The translations under genes were made by a program, and so were the position numbers. A DNA stretch of 64,000 nucleotides. Origin: Limnohabitans sp. MORI2 (GTDB lineage Bacteria > Pseudomonadota > Gammaproteobacteria > Burkholderiales > Burkholderiaceae_C). Under the pieces are notes generated by a model. It had not been told where the DNA came from and searched no databases. It was given only the letters and a program-made list of their open reading frames with translations. The stretch spans positions 1,426,001 through 1,490,000 of the forward strand of contig NZ_AP027058.1 of the NCBI RefSeq assembly GCF_027925025.1. The letters run 5' to 3'. Positions 10,219-19,603 of this stretch are shown piece after piece; the first letter of the stretch is position 1; every line of letters starts with the position of its first letter.

Positions 10219-11826
10219 ATGACTGCATTCGTCCCCCCACACCAACGTCAAGCATGGCAAGCCCTACAAGCCTTGGCACAAGGCCCACAACCTCATTTGC
10301 GTGAGTTGCTGAAAAACACCGAACGCAATGCAGTGCTGCATGCCAATGGCGCAGGCATCAGCATCGACTACGAGCGTCAGCGTGTCACGCCCGAAGTCAT
10401 GACACAGCTCTTGGCCTTGGCCGAAGAGTCACAAGTCATGCCACAGGCGCAAGCCATGTTCAAAGGCGAGCCCATCAACGCCACCGAACAACGCGCGGTG
10501 TTGCACGTCGCCCTACGCGGCAGCCATGTACCCAACCCACCATGGGGCCATGAAATTTCTAAGCAAGTCGCCAACGAGTTGCACCGTGTGTGCACCTTTG
10601 CCGAGAAAGTACGCGAAGGTCAAATGAAAGGCTTTGGCGGCGAGTCCATCACCGACGTGGTCAACCTCGGCATTGGTGGCTCAGACCTCGGTCCGCGCAT
10701 GACCACCGAAGCGCTCAGCCACTTGACGCGCGACAGCTTCAAAAACAAAGTGCGCGTGCACTACGTATCCAACGTGGACGCGTGGAGCTTGTACACCGCA
10801 CTCGCTTACCTCAACCCTGCGCGCACGGCGTTTGTGGTGCAAAGCAAAACTTTCACCACGCAAGAAACCATGACCTTGGCTGCATCGGCCAAACGTTGGT
10901 TGAGCGATGGCGGTTGCCCCGAAGAACAGTTGGGCAAGCACCTCATTGCTGTAACCGCCAACCCACAAATTTCTGCAGCGCAAGGCTTCACACCCGAACA
11001 CACCTTTGGTTTTTGGGATTGGGTGGGTGGACGCTACTCGGTGTGGTCAGCCATCGGTTTGCCCTTGGCCATCTCCATCGGCGCGTTTGCCTTTCAAGAC
11101 ATGCTCTTGGGTGCACGCGCCATGGACGAACACTTCATGACCGCGCCGTCTGACCAAAACCTGCCTTTGCTCATGGCCTTGTTCGGCATATGGAACCGCA
11201 ACTTCTTAGGTGCCACCACCCACAACATTGCGCCCTACGCATCGCCCTTGGGTAAGTTTGCCTCGTTCTTGCAGCAGATGGACATGGAGTCCAACGGCAA
11301 AGGCACGCACATTGATGGCAGCCCTGTGCAAGTGGCTACCGCACCCGTGTTGTGGGGTGGTTTAGGCATCGACGGCCAGCATGCTTACTTCCAACTCATC
11401 CACCAAGGCAAGCACTTGGTGCCGATGGACTTCATTGGCTTGCGCACCGAGCGAAGCCCCTTGCCGTTTGCAGCAGAGCACCACCGCGTGGTTTTGCTCA
11501 ATATGCAAGCCCAAGCGCAAGCCTTGGCCATTGGCCGTACACCCGAAGAAACCATGAAAGAGCTGCGCGACAGTGGCATGGACGAAGCAGAAGTGCAACG
11601 CTTAGCTCCACACCGCAGCTACCCAGGCAATGTACCCAGCACCACCATTTGGGTGGACGCACTCACACCACGCAGCATGGGCGCACTCATGGCCTTGTAC
11701 GAACACAAAGTGTTCTGCCAAGCCGCCATCTGGGGCATCCACGCCTATGACCAATGGGGTGTTGAACTCGGCAAGAAAATGGCCAAGGACATCGAAGCAG
11801 CCGAAGCTGCACGCCTGAAAGCCTGA
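10219..11826 (+). CDS. pgi: Glucose-6-phosphate isomerase
   Basis: Pgi interconverts glucose 6-phosphate and fructose 6-phosphate. In an Entner-Doudoroff organism it also feeds fructose 6-phosphate, made from triose phosphates, back into zwf. The 535-residue protein carries SKTFTTQETM near residue 212, FWDWVGGRYSVWS near 267, SNGKGTHIDG near 358 and the C-terminal IWGIHAYDQWGVELGK with the catalytic Lys. A 75-nt gap separates it from eda, so it may have its own promoter, though none is clear. glk follows after 3 nt. Confidence 0.97.
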   Translation: MTAFVPPHQRQAWQALQALAQGPQPHLRELLKNTERNAVLHANGAGISIDYERQRVTPEVMTQLLALAEESQVMPQAQAMFKGEPINATEQRAVLHVALRGSHVPNPPWGHEISKQVANELHRVCTFAEKVREGQMKGFGGESITDVVNLGIGGSDLGPRMTTEALSHLTRDSFKNKVRVHYVSNVDAWSLYTALAYLNPARTAFVVQSKTFTTQETMTLAASAKRWLSDGGCPEEQLGKHLIAVTANPQISAAQGFTPEHTFGFWDWVGGRYSVWSAIGLPLAISIGAFAFQDMLLGARAMDEHFMTAPSDQNLPLLMALFGIWNRNFLGATTHNIAPYASPLGKFASFLQQMDMESNGKGTHIDGSPVQVATAPVLWGGLGIDGQHAYFQLIHQGKHLVPMDFIGLRTERSPLPFAAEHHRVVLLNMQAQAQALAIGRTPEETMKELRDSGMDEAEVQRLAPHRSYPGNVPSTTIWVDALTPRSMGALMALYEHKVFCQAAIWGIHAYDQWGVELGKKMAKDIEAAEAARLKA

Positions 11827-11829
11827 TGC

Positions 11830-12840
11830 ATGTTTGAGTCTCGCGACACAAACGTGCCTCACATCGCACCCTACCCGCGCTTGCTAGGCGATATCGGTGG
11901 CACCAATGCTCGGTTCGGTTGGCAAGCGGCTGAAGATGCCCCCGTCACCCGCGTGCAAGTTCTGCCCTGTGCCGAACACGAATCGCTCTTGATCGCTGCA
12001 CAGACGTATTTAAAAGATCAAGGCCTCAGCGCCCCACCCTGCGCAGCCTTTGGCATTGCCAACCCCGTCACAGGCGACCAAGTGGCCATGACCAACCACC
12101 ACTGGAAGTTCTCGGTCAACGCCTTGCGCGAGGGCTTGGGCGTGTCGCGTTTTTTGTTGCTCAACGATTTCACGGCACTCGCCTTGTCACTCACGCTCTT
12201 GCCTGATGCGCAAAAACGCCAAGTTGGTGGCGGCACCGCTGCGCCCAATGCTGCGATTGGTTTAATCGGCCCAGGCACCGGCTTGGGCGTGTCGGGCCTG
12301 TTTCCGGTGGGCTATCAAAACAAATGGATTCCCATCGCTGGCGAAGGCGGCCACGTGAGTTTGACGGCGACCACTGAACACGAATTTGCAGCCATCCAGC
12401 AATTGCAAAAACGCTACGGCCATGTGTCTGCCGAGCGCGTGATTTCTGGCGCAGGTTTGGTGGATCTGTACCACGCCCTGTGTGACTTGAAAGACGGTCA
12501 AGGCCGTGAAATCACCACACCCGCTGAGGTGTTGGAGCGTGCACAAGAAGTGCCTACCTCCACAGCCAATGAAGCGCTCGACATGTTCTGCGGCTTTTTA
12601 GGTTCAGTCGCAGGCGACTTAGCCCTGACGCTGGGTGCACGCGGTGGCATCTACATCGGCGGCGGCATTGTGCCGCGCTTGGGTGAGCGCTTTGATGCGT
12701 CGCCATTTCGTGAGCGCTTTGAGGCCAAGGGTCGGTTTAAAAAATATTTGCAAGAGGTGCCGACGTGGGTGATTCACAGTCCTGTGTCACCGGCTTTGCA
12801 AGGTGCGTCGCAGGCTTTGTCGTTGACGCAATGGCAATAA
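11830..12840 (+). CDS. glk: Glucokinase
   Basis: Glk phosphorylates glucose with ATP to glucose 6-phosphate. The 336-residue protein is of the proteobacterial Glk type and not ROK: it has LLGDIGGTNARFGW near residue 17, the catalytic Asp in LLNDFTALAL near 115, GPGTGLGVSGL near 150 and GEGGHVSL near 175. It closes the cluster and lies 3 nt after pgi. With a glucose-type ABC importer elsewhere in the window and no PTS gene in sight, it is the likely source of glucose 6-phosphate for zwf. Confidence 0.95.
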   Translation: MFESRDTNVPHIAPYPRLLGDIGGTNARFGWQAAEDAPVTRVQVLPCAEHESLLIAAQTYLKDQGLSAPPCAAFGIANPVTGDQVAMTNHHWKFSVNALREGLGVSRFLLLNDFTALALSLTLLPDAQKRQVGGGTAAPNAAIGLIGPGTGLGVSGLFPVGYQNKWIPIAGEGGHVSLTATTEHEFAAIQQLQKRYGHVSAERVISGAGLVDLYHALCDLKDGQGREITTPAEVLERAQEVPTSTANEALDMFCGFLGSVAGDLALTLGARGGIYIGGGIVPRLGERFDASPFRERFEAKGRFKKYLQEVPTWVIHSPVSPALQGASQALSLTQWQ

Positions 12841-12861
12841 CTTCCTTTTTCTCCGGCTTGG

Positions 12862-12941
12862 GTGACGCAGCTGGCAGAGCGGCAGTTTCCTCATGCTGGA
12901 GTACCAGAAATCGTCAACTGCCGCTCCGCCAGCTACGTCAC
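12862..12941 (-). repeat. Long-hairpin intergenic element, copy 1
   Basis: Two 26-nt arms (12862-12887 and 12916-12941) pair at 24 of 26 positions, with C/A and A/C mismatches 7 and 15 nt from the base. They enclose a 28-nt loop. Read on the minus strand the loop begins GACGATTTCTGGTACT and ends CCAGCATGAGGA, identical over all 28 nt to the loop of copy 2. The stem sequence is unrelated to those of the other copies. It starts 21 nt after the glk stop. Confidence 0.85.
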
Positions 12942-13038
12942 TTCTGGTTATCAAAAAACTTCACTGCAGTGGTTATGCCGCTTATTCAGTCAGTTTCGCG
13001 CACTTGCAATCTTCTGCGGTCGTATTCGCGACTTCGCA

Positions 13039-13127
13039 GCTTGGCTGCAGGGGAATGCGCAGGTGACGATTTCTGGTACTCCAGCATGAGGAACCGGCGC
13101 ATTCCCCTGTAGCCAAGCGAGCCCAGC
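13039..13127 (+). repeat. Long-hairpin intergenic element, copy 2
   Basis: Arms 13039-13060 and 13097-13118 form a 22-bp stem with a single G/T wobble, extended inwards by GGT/ACC after one mismatch. The 28-nt loop 13065-13092 is the exact reverse complement of the copy 1 loop, so the two copies face each other across 97 nt. A tail AAGCGAGCCCAGC (13115-13127) is shared with copy 3. The 334-nt spacer 12841-13174 holds these two elements, no gene, and the ppc leader; CACTGCAGTG at 12962-12971 is a further short palindrome. Confidence 0.85.
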
Positions 13128-13174
13128 CATCAAACGCAAGAACCAAATTCAAACATCACAAACTAGAGCACCCC

Positions 13175-16060
13175 ATGACTGACAAAACTTCAGCCAAAGC
13201 CAAAGCCAAACCCACTGCAGCAGCTAAAGCCGCGCAGCAAGCCAAAGAAAACGAACGCCCATTGGTTGAAGACATTCGACTCTTGGGCCGCATCTTGGGC
13301 GACGTGATTCGCGAACAAGAAGGCAAAGAAGCCTATGAGTTGGTCGAGCAAGTGCGCAAACTCTCCGTCGCGTTTCGCCGCGATGCCGATGCCAACGCTG
13401 ACAAGGCCCTGAAAAAACTCCTGGCCTCGCTCAGTGCCGAGTCCACCGTGAGCGTGATTCGCGCCTTCACCTACTTCAGTCACTTAGCCAACCTCGCCGA
13501 AGACCGTCACCACATTCGCCGCCGTGCTGTGCACGAGCGTGCGGGTGACACGCAAGAAGGCAGCTTGCAAATGGCCCTGAGTCGCTTGAAAAATGCTGGC
13601 ATCGCACCGCGCAGCATTGTGCAAACTCTGGCGCACAGCCATGTGTCCCCCGTGCTCACGGCCCACCCCACCGAAGTGCAACGCAAAAGCATCTTGGATG
13701 CAGAGCGTGGCATTGCCCAGCTCTTGGCCTTGCGTGACGACATCAAATCGCGCTCTGCCCTGCATGCATCCAGCAAAACGCCAGACGCCTTAGCGGCACG
13801 TGAACTCGCAGCCAACGACATGCAAATTCGCGCACGCGTGTTGCAGCTGTGGCAAACACGTTTACTGCGTTTCACCAAGCTCACCGTGTCCGATGAAATT
13901 GAAAACGCGCTGAGCTATTACGAGTCCACGTTCTTGAGCGAAATCCCCAAACTCTATGCCGACCTCGAAGCGGAGTTGGGCCACGCCCATGTGCACAGCT
14001 TTTTGCGCATGGGTCAATGGATTGGTGGTGACCGCGATGGCAACCCCAACGTCAACGCCGACACACTGCGCTTTGCCCTGCGCCGCCAATGCGATGTGGC
14101 CTTGCGCCACTACCTGACCGAGCTGCATTACCTCGGCAGCGAGTTGTCCATGTCGGCCATGTTGGTCGATGTCACGCCAGAGATGCATGCTTTGGCAGAC
14201 CGTTCGCCCGACACCAACGCCCACCGCCAAGACGAACCTTATCGCCGAGCCCTCACCGGCATGTACGCACGCTTGGCCGCCACGCTCAAAGAGCTGACCG
14301 GCGGTGATGCTGCACGTCATGCGGTCGCGCCACAAAACCCTTATCTGTCAGCCCAAGAATTGTTGGCCGATTTGCGCGTGATTGCCAGCTCGTTAGAACA
14401 TCAACACGGCAGCGCGTTGATGGCTCAACGCCTCACCCCGCTCATGCGTGCAGTCGAGGTGTTTGGTTTTCACCTCGCCACCGTGGACTTACGCCAAAGC
14501 TCCGACCAACACGAGTTGGTGGTGGCCGAGTTGCTCACCACTGCAGGTGTGGAAAAACACTACGCCAAGCTGAATGAACAGCAACGTATTGACGTGCTGA
14601 CCCAACTGCTGCACGACGCCCGCCCCTTGCGTGTGATGGGGGCTCAATATTCAGAATTGGCGCTCAAAGAGCTGGCGATTTTTGAAACTGCTCGCGAGAT
14701 GCTGGAGACCTTTGGCAAAGACGCCATTCGCCACTACATCATCAGCCACACCGAAACCGTGAGCGACTTACTGGAAGTGTTGTTGCTGCAAAAAGAAACC
14801 GGCCTCATGCGCGGCACCTTGGGCAGCAAAACATCGACCTGCGATTTGATCGTGGTGCCCTTGTTTGAAACCATCGACGACCTGCGCCGTGCCGCCGACA
14901 TCATGGGCGGTTTCTATGCCATCGATGGTGTGGCACAGCTGGTCAAACGCAGCGGCGCTGAGCAAGACATCATGCTCGGCTACTCGGATAGCAACAAAGA
15001 CGGCGGCATCTTCACCAGCAACTGGGAGCTGTACCGCGCCGAGATTGCATTGGTCACCTTATTTGATGGCTTGTTCAAACAGCACGACATCACCCTGCGC
15101 ATGTTCCATGGCCGTGGCGGCACCGTGGGTCGTGGCGGCGGCCCGAGCTACCAAGCGATTTTGGCGCAGCCCCCAGGCACTGTGCGCGGGCAGATTCGCC
15201 TCACCGAACAAGGCGAAGTGATTGGCTCGAAATACGCCAACCCCGAAATTGGCCGTCGCAATTTGGAAACATTGGTAGCTGCAACGCTCGAAGCCACGAT
15301 GCTGCAAACCACCAAACCTGCGCCGCAAGCGTTTTTGGATGCCGCGCAATGGTTGTCCAACGCCAGCATGGCCGCGTACCGTGGTTTGGTGTACGAGACA
15401 CCAGGCTTCACCGACTACTTCTTTGCCTCCACGCCCTTGCGTGAAATTGCAGAGCTCAACATTGGCTCGCGCCCTGCTGCACGTCCTAAAAATGGCAACG
15501 CGCAACCACGCATCGAAGACTTGCGTGCGATTCCATGGGGTTTCAGCTGGGGCCAATGCCGTTTGACCTTACCCGGTTGGTTGGGCTTTGGTGCGGCGGT
15601 GGACCAGTTCATCCACCAACACCCCACACTCAAACCCAAAGATGCGCTGGCCTTGCTACAAAAAATGCAGCGCCAATGGCCGTTCTTCCGCTCGCTCTTG
15701 TCCAACCTCGACATGGTGTTGTCCAAGAGCGATTTAGGCCTGGCCTCGCGCTACGCCGAGTTGGTGAGCGACAGCCGTTTGCGCAAAAAGATTTTTGGTT
15801 TGATTGAAGCCGAATGGCATCGCACATCAGATGCTTTGAAGCTCGTCACGGGCGACAAACAACGTTTGGTCAACAACGCTGCACTGGAACGCTCGATGCG
15901 CCATCGCTTCCCCTACATCGACCCACTGCACCATTTGCAAGTCGAGTTGATTCGCCGCTACCGCGAAGGCAAGCGTCCGCAAGATCGTGATGAGAAAGCC
16001 CAACGCGGCATTCACATCTCGATCAACGGCATTGCAGCGGGATTGCGCAATACCGGCTAA
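13175..16060 (+). CDS. ppc: Phosphoenolpyruvate carboxylase
   Basis: Ppc carboxylates phosphoenolpyruvate to oxaloacetate and replenishes the citric acid cycle. The 961-residue length is normal. The catalytic His is in [13 protein letters not shown] near residue 164, and the second signature [12 protein letters not shown] is near residue 600. The first 25 residues are a low-complexity Lys/Ala stretch unlike the conserved body; the start ATG 13175 is nonetheless the only good candidate before the conserved region. It ends at a strong bidirectional terminator and converges with the dctP gene. Confidence 0.97.
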   Translation: MTDKTSAKAKAKPTAAAKAAQQAKENERPLVEDIRLLGRILGDVIREQEGKEAYELVEQVRKLSVAFRRDADANADKALKKLLASLSAESTVSVIRAFTYFSHLANLAEDRHHIRRRAVHERAGDTQEGSLQMALSRLKNAGIAPRSIVQTLAHSHVSPVLTAHPTEVQRKSILDAERGIAQLLALRDDIKSRSALHASSKTPDALAARELAANDMQIRARVLQLWQTRLLRFTKLTVSDEIENALSYYESTFLSEIPKLYADLEAELGHAHVHSFLRMGQWIGGDRDGNPNVNADTLRFALRRQCDVALRHYLTELHYLGSELSMSAMLVDVTPEMHALADRSPDTNAHRQDEPYRRALTGMYARLAATLKELTGGDAARHAVAPQNPYLSAQELLADLRVIASSLEHQHGSALMAQRLTPLMRAVEVFGFHLATVDLRQSSDQHELVVAELLTTAGVEKHYAKLNEQQRIDVLTQLLHDARPLRVMGAQYSELALKELAIFETAREMLETFGKDAIRHYIISHTETVSDLLEVLLLQKETGLMRGTLGSKTSTCDLIVVPLFETIDDLRRAADIMGGFYAIDGVAQLVKRSGAEQDIMLGYSDSNKDGGIFTSNWELYRAEIALVTLFDGLFKQHDITLRMFHGRGGTVGRGGGPSYQAILAQPPGTVRGQIRLTEQGEVIGSKYANPEIGRRNLETLVAATLEATMLQTTKPAPQAFLDAAQWLSNASMAAYRGLVYETPGFTDYFFASTPLREIAELNIGSRPAARPKNGNAQPRIEDLRAIPWGFSWGQCRLTLPGWLGFGAAVDQFIHQHPTLKPKDALALLQKMQRQWPFFRSLLSNLDMVLSKSDLGLASRYAELVSDSRLRKKIFGLIEAEWHRTSDALKLVTGDKQRLVNNAALERSMRHRFPYIDPLHHLQVELIRRYREGKRPQDRDEKAQRGIHISINGIAAGLRNTG

Positions 16061-16077
16061 ACCACGCGACAGACAAA

Positions 16078-16105
16078 AGAAAAGCCACCCTCGGGTGGCT
16101 TTTCT
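16078..16105. terminator. Bidirectional terminator between ppc and dctP
   Basis: A 12-bp perfect stem (AGAAAAGCCACC/GGTGGCTTTTCT, loop CTCG) has A-rich and T-rich flanks on both sides. It lies between the convergent ends of ppc (16060) and dctP (16122), so it can stop transcription from both. Confidence 0.9.
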
Positions 16106-16121
16106 CATGCGGTGTTAGAAA

Positions 16122-17141
16122 TTACTTCTTGGCGCGCAAACGTGTCAGTTCTTTCTGTGTGTCATTCCACAAGTCCATGCCCACGTTGGTGGCAATGCCT
16201 GCGTTGACATGCGTCAGCTTGTCACGCATGCGGTTAACTTCAGCCACCGACAACTCGTTGATTTGCATGCCTTTGGCTTTCAAATCACCCAAAGCTTTGG
16301 CAGCTTCGTCACGGGTGTCTTTGCGTTCAAAGTCGCGGCTCACGCGTGCGGCGTCGAGCAAGATTTTTTGTTCGGTCTTGCTCAAGCCATCCCACCACTT
16401 TTTGCTCACCGTCACGATCCAAGGGCTGTAAACGTGGTTGGTCACGCTCAAGTACTTTTGCACTTCGTAGAACTTGCTCGACAAAATGGTGTTGTAGGGG
16501 TTCTCTTGGCCGTCCACCGTTTTGGTTTCCAGGGCGCTGAACAACTCTGAGAAAGGCATGGGCACGGCGTTGGCGCCCAAGAGCTTGAAGCTATCAAGGT
16601 ACACGTTGTTTTGCATCACGCGCAGCTTGACGTCGTTCAAGTCTTCCAGCTTGGTCACAGGACGCTTGCTGTTGGTCAAGTTACGAAAACCGTTTTCCCA
16701 ATACGCCAAACCTACTAAACCTTTGTCTTGCAGCTTGTCCATCACCTTTTGGCCGATAGGGCCGTCCAACACAGCATCGGCTTCTTTGACGTTGTTGAAC
16801 AAGAACGGGGTGTCCCACAACGCCATCTCTTTGGTGATGCCCACCAAAGTGGCGGTGGAGCCCACCATCATCTCTTGTGCACCGCCAATCAAGGCTTGTT
16901 GCATTTGCGTGTCGGGGCCCAAAGCGGCAGCACCAATGGCACGCACTTTCATTTTGCCGCCAGAGGCTTTTTCCACTTGCTCAGCAAACACCTTGGCTGC
17001 ACGGCCTTGGTTGCTTTGCTCGTTCAAGCCGTAGCCAAAGCGAATCAAGCGTGGCTTGATGTCTTGCGCAAAGGCAGAAAACGAGGCGCTGGCCACGGCC
17101 ACGGTGGCTGCAGCAATCAGGGTTCGACGAAGAAAAGTCAT
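16122..17141 (-). CDS. dctP: TRAP transporter substrate-binding protein (DctP)
   Basis: This is the periplasmic solute receptor of a tripartite ATP-independent transporter. It is 339 residues long with a Sec signal peptide ending near AFA-QDI. The conserved DctP segment LNDVKLRVMQNN (near residue 170) carries the Arg that pairs with a ligand carboxylate, and ALETKTVDGQENPYN follows. It is last in a minus-strand operon gntK-dctQ-dctM-dctP, 24 nt after dctM. The linked gluconate kinase suggests gluconate or a similar sugar acid as ligand; that is inference from context. Confidence 0.93.
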   Translation of the reverse strand: MTFLRRTLIAAATVAVASASFSAFAQDIKPRLIRFGYGLNEQSNQGRAAKVFAEQVEKASGGKMKVRAIGAAALGPDTQMQQALIGGAQEMMVGSTATLVGITKEMALWDTPFLFNNVKEADAVLDGPIGQKVMDKLQDKGLVGLAYWENGFRNLTNSKRPVTKLEDLNDVKLRVMQNNVYLDSFKLLGANAVPMPFSELFSALETKTVDGQENPYNTILSSKFYEVQKYLSVTNHVYSPWIVTVSKKWWDGLSKTEQKILLDAARVSRDFERKDTRDEAAKALGDLKAKGMQINELSVAEVNRMRDKLTHVNAGIATNVGMDLWNDTQKELTRLRAKK

Positions 17142-17165
17142 GGGAAGTCTCCTTGGGTTAAAAAC

Positions 17166-18458
17166 TTATCGCATCCACGCCACAGGGGCGGTCACGATTT
17201 GTGGGAACAAAACAAACGCAGTCAAGATGATGAGGTAAGTCACCAAAAACGGGTTCACCCCTTTGATGACTTGGTGCATGGACAAACGCCCCACACCAGC
17301 CACCACATTGAGCACCGTGCCCACAGGCGGTGTGATCAAACCAATCGCACCATTGAGCACAAACATCAAACCGAAATACACGGGGTCAATGCCAGCCTTC
17401 ACAGCGATGGGCAACATCACGGGCGCAAAAATCAAAATCGTGGGTGTGAGGTCCAACGCCGTGCCAATCAGCACCAGTGTGACCATCATCACCGCCATCA
17501 ACACACGGGGGCTTTCCACCAGTGGGCCCAACCAACCGGTGAGCACCGTGGGCAAATCAGCCAAGGTGATCATGTAACTCGCCACTTGTGCGCCTGCGCA
17601 CAAGAACATCACCACCGCCGTGGTTTTGGCTGCACGCACCAAAACCTCGTGAATCTCGATCAACTTCATCTCGCGGTGAATCACCAACGCGACGACCAAG
17701 GCGTAGAACGCCGCGACCACCGCCGCCTCGGTGGGCGTGAAGATACCCGTCTTCATGCCACCAATGATGATGAGTGGCATGAGCATGGCCCAGAAGGCTT
17801 TGCGTGTGGCGTGCAAACGCTCGATCAATGGCAGCTTTTCACCTTGAGGCAAATCCATGTCACGCAGTTGAACCTTCCACGCCACGATCAAACCAATGCC
17901 CATGATCAGTCCGGGCACGATGCCAGACAAAAACAAAGAAGAGATGGAGGTGTTGGTGGTCACGCCATAAATCACAAAGGGCATGGATGGCGGAATGATG
18001 GGAGCGATGATGCCGCCCGACGCAATCAAACCCGCCGAGGTGTGCATGGGATAGCCCTGACGCTTCATCATCGGCAACAAAATGGTGGCCAATGCAGCGG
18101 TGTCGGCCAAGGCTGAACCACTCATGCTGGCCATGAGCACCGCAGCACCAATCGCCACAAACCCCAAACCACCGCGGATGTGCCCCACCCAAGCTTGCGC
18201 CATATCGATGATGCGACGGCTGATGCCACCTGAGTTCATCAACTCACCAGCCAAGATGAAAAAAGGCACAGCCAACAACGGAAAACTGTCCACGCCCGCG
18301 ACCAAGTTTTGCGCGAGCAACTGGGTGTCCCAAAAGTCGAGCACCCACGCCATGCCTGCACCCGTGAGAACCAAGGCAAATGCCATGTTCAGGCCAATGC
18401 CCATGAGCAACAACATGCCCGCCGAAAAAACAATGAATGCTTGTGCTTCTGCTGTCAT
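17166..18458 (-). CDS. dctM: TRAP transporter large permease (DctM)
   Basis: DctM is the large transmembrane subunit that performs sodium-coupled transport in TRAP systems. The product from ATG 18458 is 430 residues, the usual length, with about a dozen hydrophobic segments. Family features include GMPLL-like PFFILAGELMNSGGISRRI near residue 60, SGSALADTAALATILLPMM near 110 and GGIIAPIIPPSMPFVIYG near 135. The frame is open further upstream inside dctQ, but the conserved protein begins at MTAEAQAF. It lies 5 nt after the dctQ stop. Confidence 0.94.
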   Translation of the reverse strand: MTAEAQAFIVFSAGMLLLMGIGLNMAFALVLTGAGMAWVLDFWDTQLLAQNLVAGVDSFPLLAVPFFILAGELMNSGGISRRIIDMAQAWVGHIRGGLGFVAIGAAVLMASMSGSALADTAALATILLPMMKRQGYPMHTSAGLIASGGIIAPIIPPSMPFVIYGVTTNTSISSLFLSGIVPGLIMGIGLIVAWKVQLRDMDLPQGEKLPLIERLHATRKAFWAMLMPLIIIGGMKTGIFTPTEAAVVAAFYALVVALVIHREMKLIEIHEVLVRAAKTTAVVMFLCAGAQVASYMITLADLPTVLTGWLGPLVESPRVLMAVMMVTLVLIGTALDLTPTILIFAPVMLPIAVKAGIDPVYFGLMFVLNGAIGLITPPVGTVLNVVAGVGRLSMHQVIKGVNPFLVTYLIILTAFVLFPQIVTAPVAWMR

Positions 18459-18463
18459 GCTGT

Positions 18464-18964
18464 TTACTCCACGTCCACGCCGTGGTCGAAATCCATAGCT
18501 TTGTTTTGCATCAATTCTTTGAATGCCATCAAGCCAATCGCCAATGAAGACAACAACACGGGCAATGGCAGCAACCAATTGGGGTAACCCAACACCACCG
18601 AATTGCTGCTGAGGCCAACTTCCACCTGCTGCCATGCACCACGGCCCAACATCACACAACTCACGATCACCAAAGCACGAATGAGCATCGTCAAGGCCTG
18701 TAGCGTTTTGGGGTGATGGCGTAAACCAGCCACGAAGCTGGTGAAAGCCATGTGCTCACCCGCTGGGTACGCAGCGGTAGCACCAATGAACACCATCCAC
18801 ACAAACAACAAACGCGAGAGTTCTTCACTCGCCGCAATGCCGCTGCCAAAGCCGTAGCGCAGCACCACATTGAAAAACACGGCGACCGCCATGACGCCCA
18901 AACACGCAGCCATCAGCATGTGTGCAAATGATTGGCTGCGTGAGGTGGTTTGATTCGAACTCAT
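18464..18964 (-). CDS. dctQ: TRAP transporter small permease (DctQ)
   Basis: DctQ is the four-helix small membrane subunit of the TRAP transporter. The product from ATG 18964 is 166 residues. It shows four hydrophobic segments and the DctQ-typical NVVLRYGFGSGIAASEELSRLLFVW arrangement (residues about 32-56) and a following GEHMAF. The start overlaps the gntK stop by ATGA, which couples the kinase and transporter. A ten-residue in-frame extension upstream would lie inside gntK and is unlikely. Confidence 0.9.
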   Translation of the reverse strand: MSSNQTTSRSQSFAHMLMAACLGVMAVAVFFNVVLRYGFGSGIAASEELSRLLFVWMVFIGATAAYPAGEHMAFTSFVAGLRHHPKTLQALTMLIRALVIVSCVMLGRGAWQQVEVGLSSNSVVLGYPNWLLPLPVLLSSLAIGLMAFKELMQNKAMDFDHGVDVE

Positions 18965-19464
18965 ACCAACTCCTTCTCTTGTAACCAAGCGCATACCTTC
19001 GCTTGGATCGTTTCAATGCTTTGCGTGGCATCGACTGTCAACACGCCTGCTTCGTTCACGGGCTTTTCTAAGGCCGCGAATTGGCTGTCCACCAACGTGG
19101 GTTGAAAGTAGTGACCAGGTCGTTGCGCGACACGGGCGATGGATTGATCACGCGTGAGATCCAAGTGCACAAAACGCAAGGCTGGCACACTTTGGCGCAA
19201 GCGATCGCGGTAGGCTTTCTTGAGTGCGGAACAGGTCAGCACCGCATGTGGGCCTCGTTGAACAAGCTCATCGGCCAACACATTCAACCAACCCGCGCGG
19301 TCTTCGTCTGTCAGTGCAATGCCAGCACGCATTTTGTTGACGTTTTCAAGCGGATGGAACTCATCCCCTTCAATCAACTCCCAGCCTAATGCTTGCGTCA
19401 ACGCCGCTGCAAAACTGGACTTACCGCAACCGGCCACACCCATGATGACAACAGGACCATTCAT
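18961..19464 (-). CDS. gntK: Gluconokinase
   Basis: GntK phosphorylates gluconate with ATP to 6-phosphogluconate, the substrate of Edd. The 167-residue product matches the small P-loop gluconokinase family: Walker A GVAGCGKSS at residues 9-17, the gluconate-site EGDEFHPLENVNKM near 32 and LTCSALKKAYRDRLR near 80. It is the first gene of the operon with the TRAP transporter. One LacI-type palindrome lies 12 nt before its start, so repression in the absence of gluconate is likely. It links the transporter directly to the Entner-Doudoroff genes. Confidence 0.94.
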   Translation of the reverse strand: MNGPVVIMGVAGCGKSSFAAALTQALGWELIEGDEFHPLENVNKMRAGIALTDEDRAGWLNVLADELVQRGPHAVLTCSALKKAYRDRLRQSVPALRFVHLDLTRDQSIARVAQRPGHYFQPTLVDSQFAALEKPVNEAGVLTVDATQSIETIQAKVCAWLQEKELV

Positions 19465-19475
19465 TTTCGAATTCC

Positions 19476-19489
19476 GGATAGCGCTATCC
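19476..19489. promoter_or_regulatory. LacI-type operator, gntK side
   Basis: GGATAGCGCTATCC is a perfect 14-bp palindrome with the central CG typical of LacI-family sites, placed 12 nt before the gntK start. Its core TAGCGCT recalls the site reported for pseudomonad GntR. An almost identical site lies 69 bp away. Confidence 0.75.
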
Positions 19490-19544
19490 CAAAAGATTAA
19501 AAAGGAGAGCGTTCTGAGTGATAACCATCACACCAGCCGCTCTT

Positions 19545-19558
19545 GGATAGCGCTATCA
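19545..19558. promoter_or_regulatory. LacI-type operator, regulator side
   Basis: GGATAGCGCTATCA repeats the palindrome of 19476-19489 with one changed end base and lies 46 nt before the LacI-family gene. Two sites 69 bp apart, centre to centre, could allow looping and simultaneous control of gntK-dctQMP and the regulator. Confidence 0.75.
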
Positions 19559-19603
19559 TATACAAAACAAATCCTGCGCAACCTAGCAAAAACCCGTAGC
19601 ACC

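Noticed and set aside
12438..12460. GATTTCTGGCGCAGG inside glk as another copy of the hairpin core
   Set aside because: It encodes part of the conserved VISGAG segment of glucokinase and has no flanking arms that pair.
12862..13127. The hairpins as integron attC sites
   Set aside because: attC sites conserve the stem boxes (GTTRRRY/RYYYAAC) and vary in the loop. Here the loop is conserved and the stem varies, and no integrase is present.
16728..18116. A 462-codon open frame on the plus strand
   Set aside because: It is antisense to dctP and dctM. The translation is very His/Gln/Arg-rich and shows no signal or domain.
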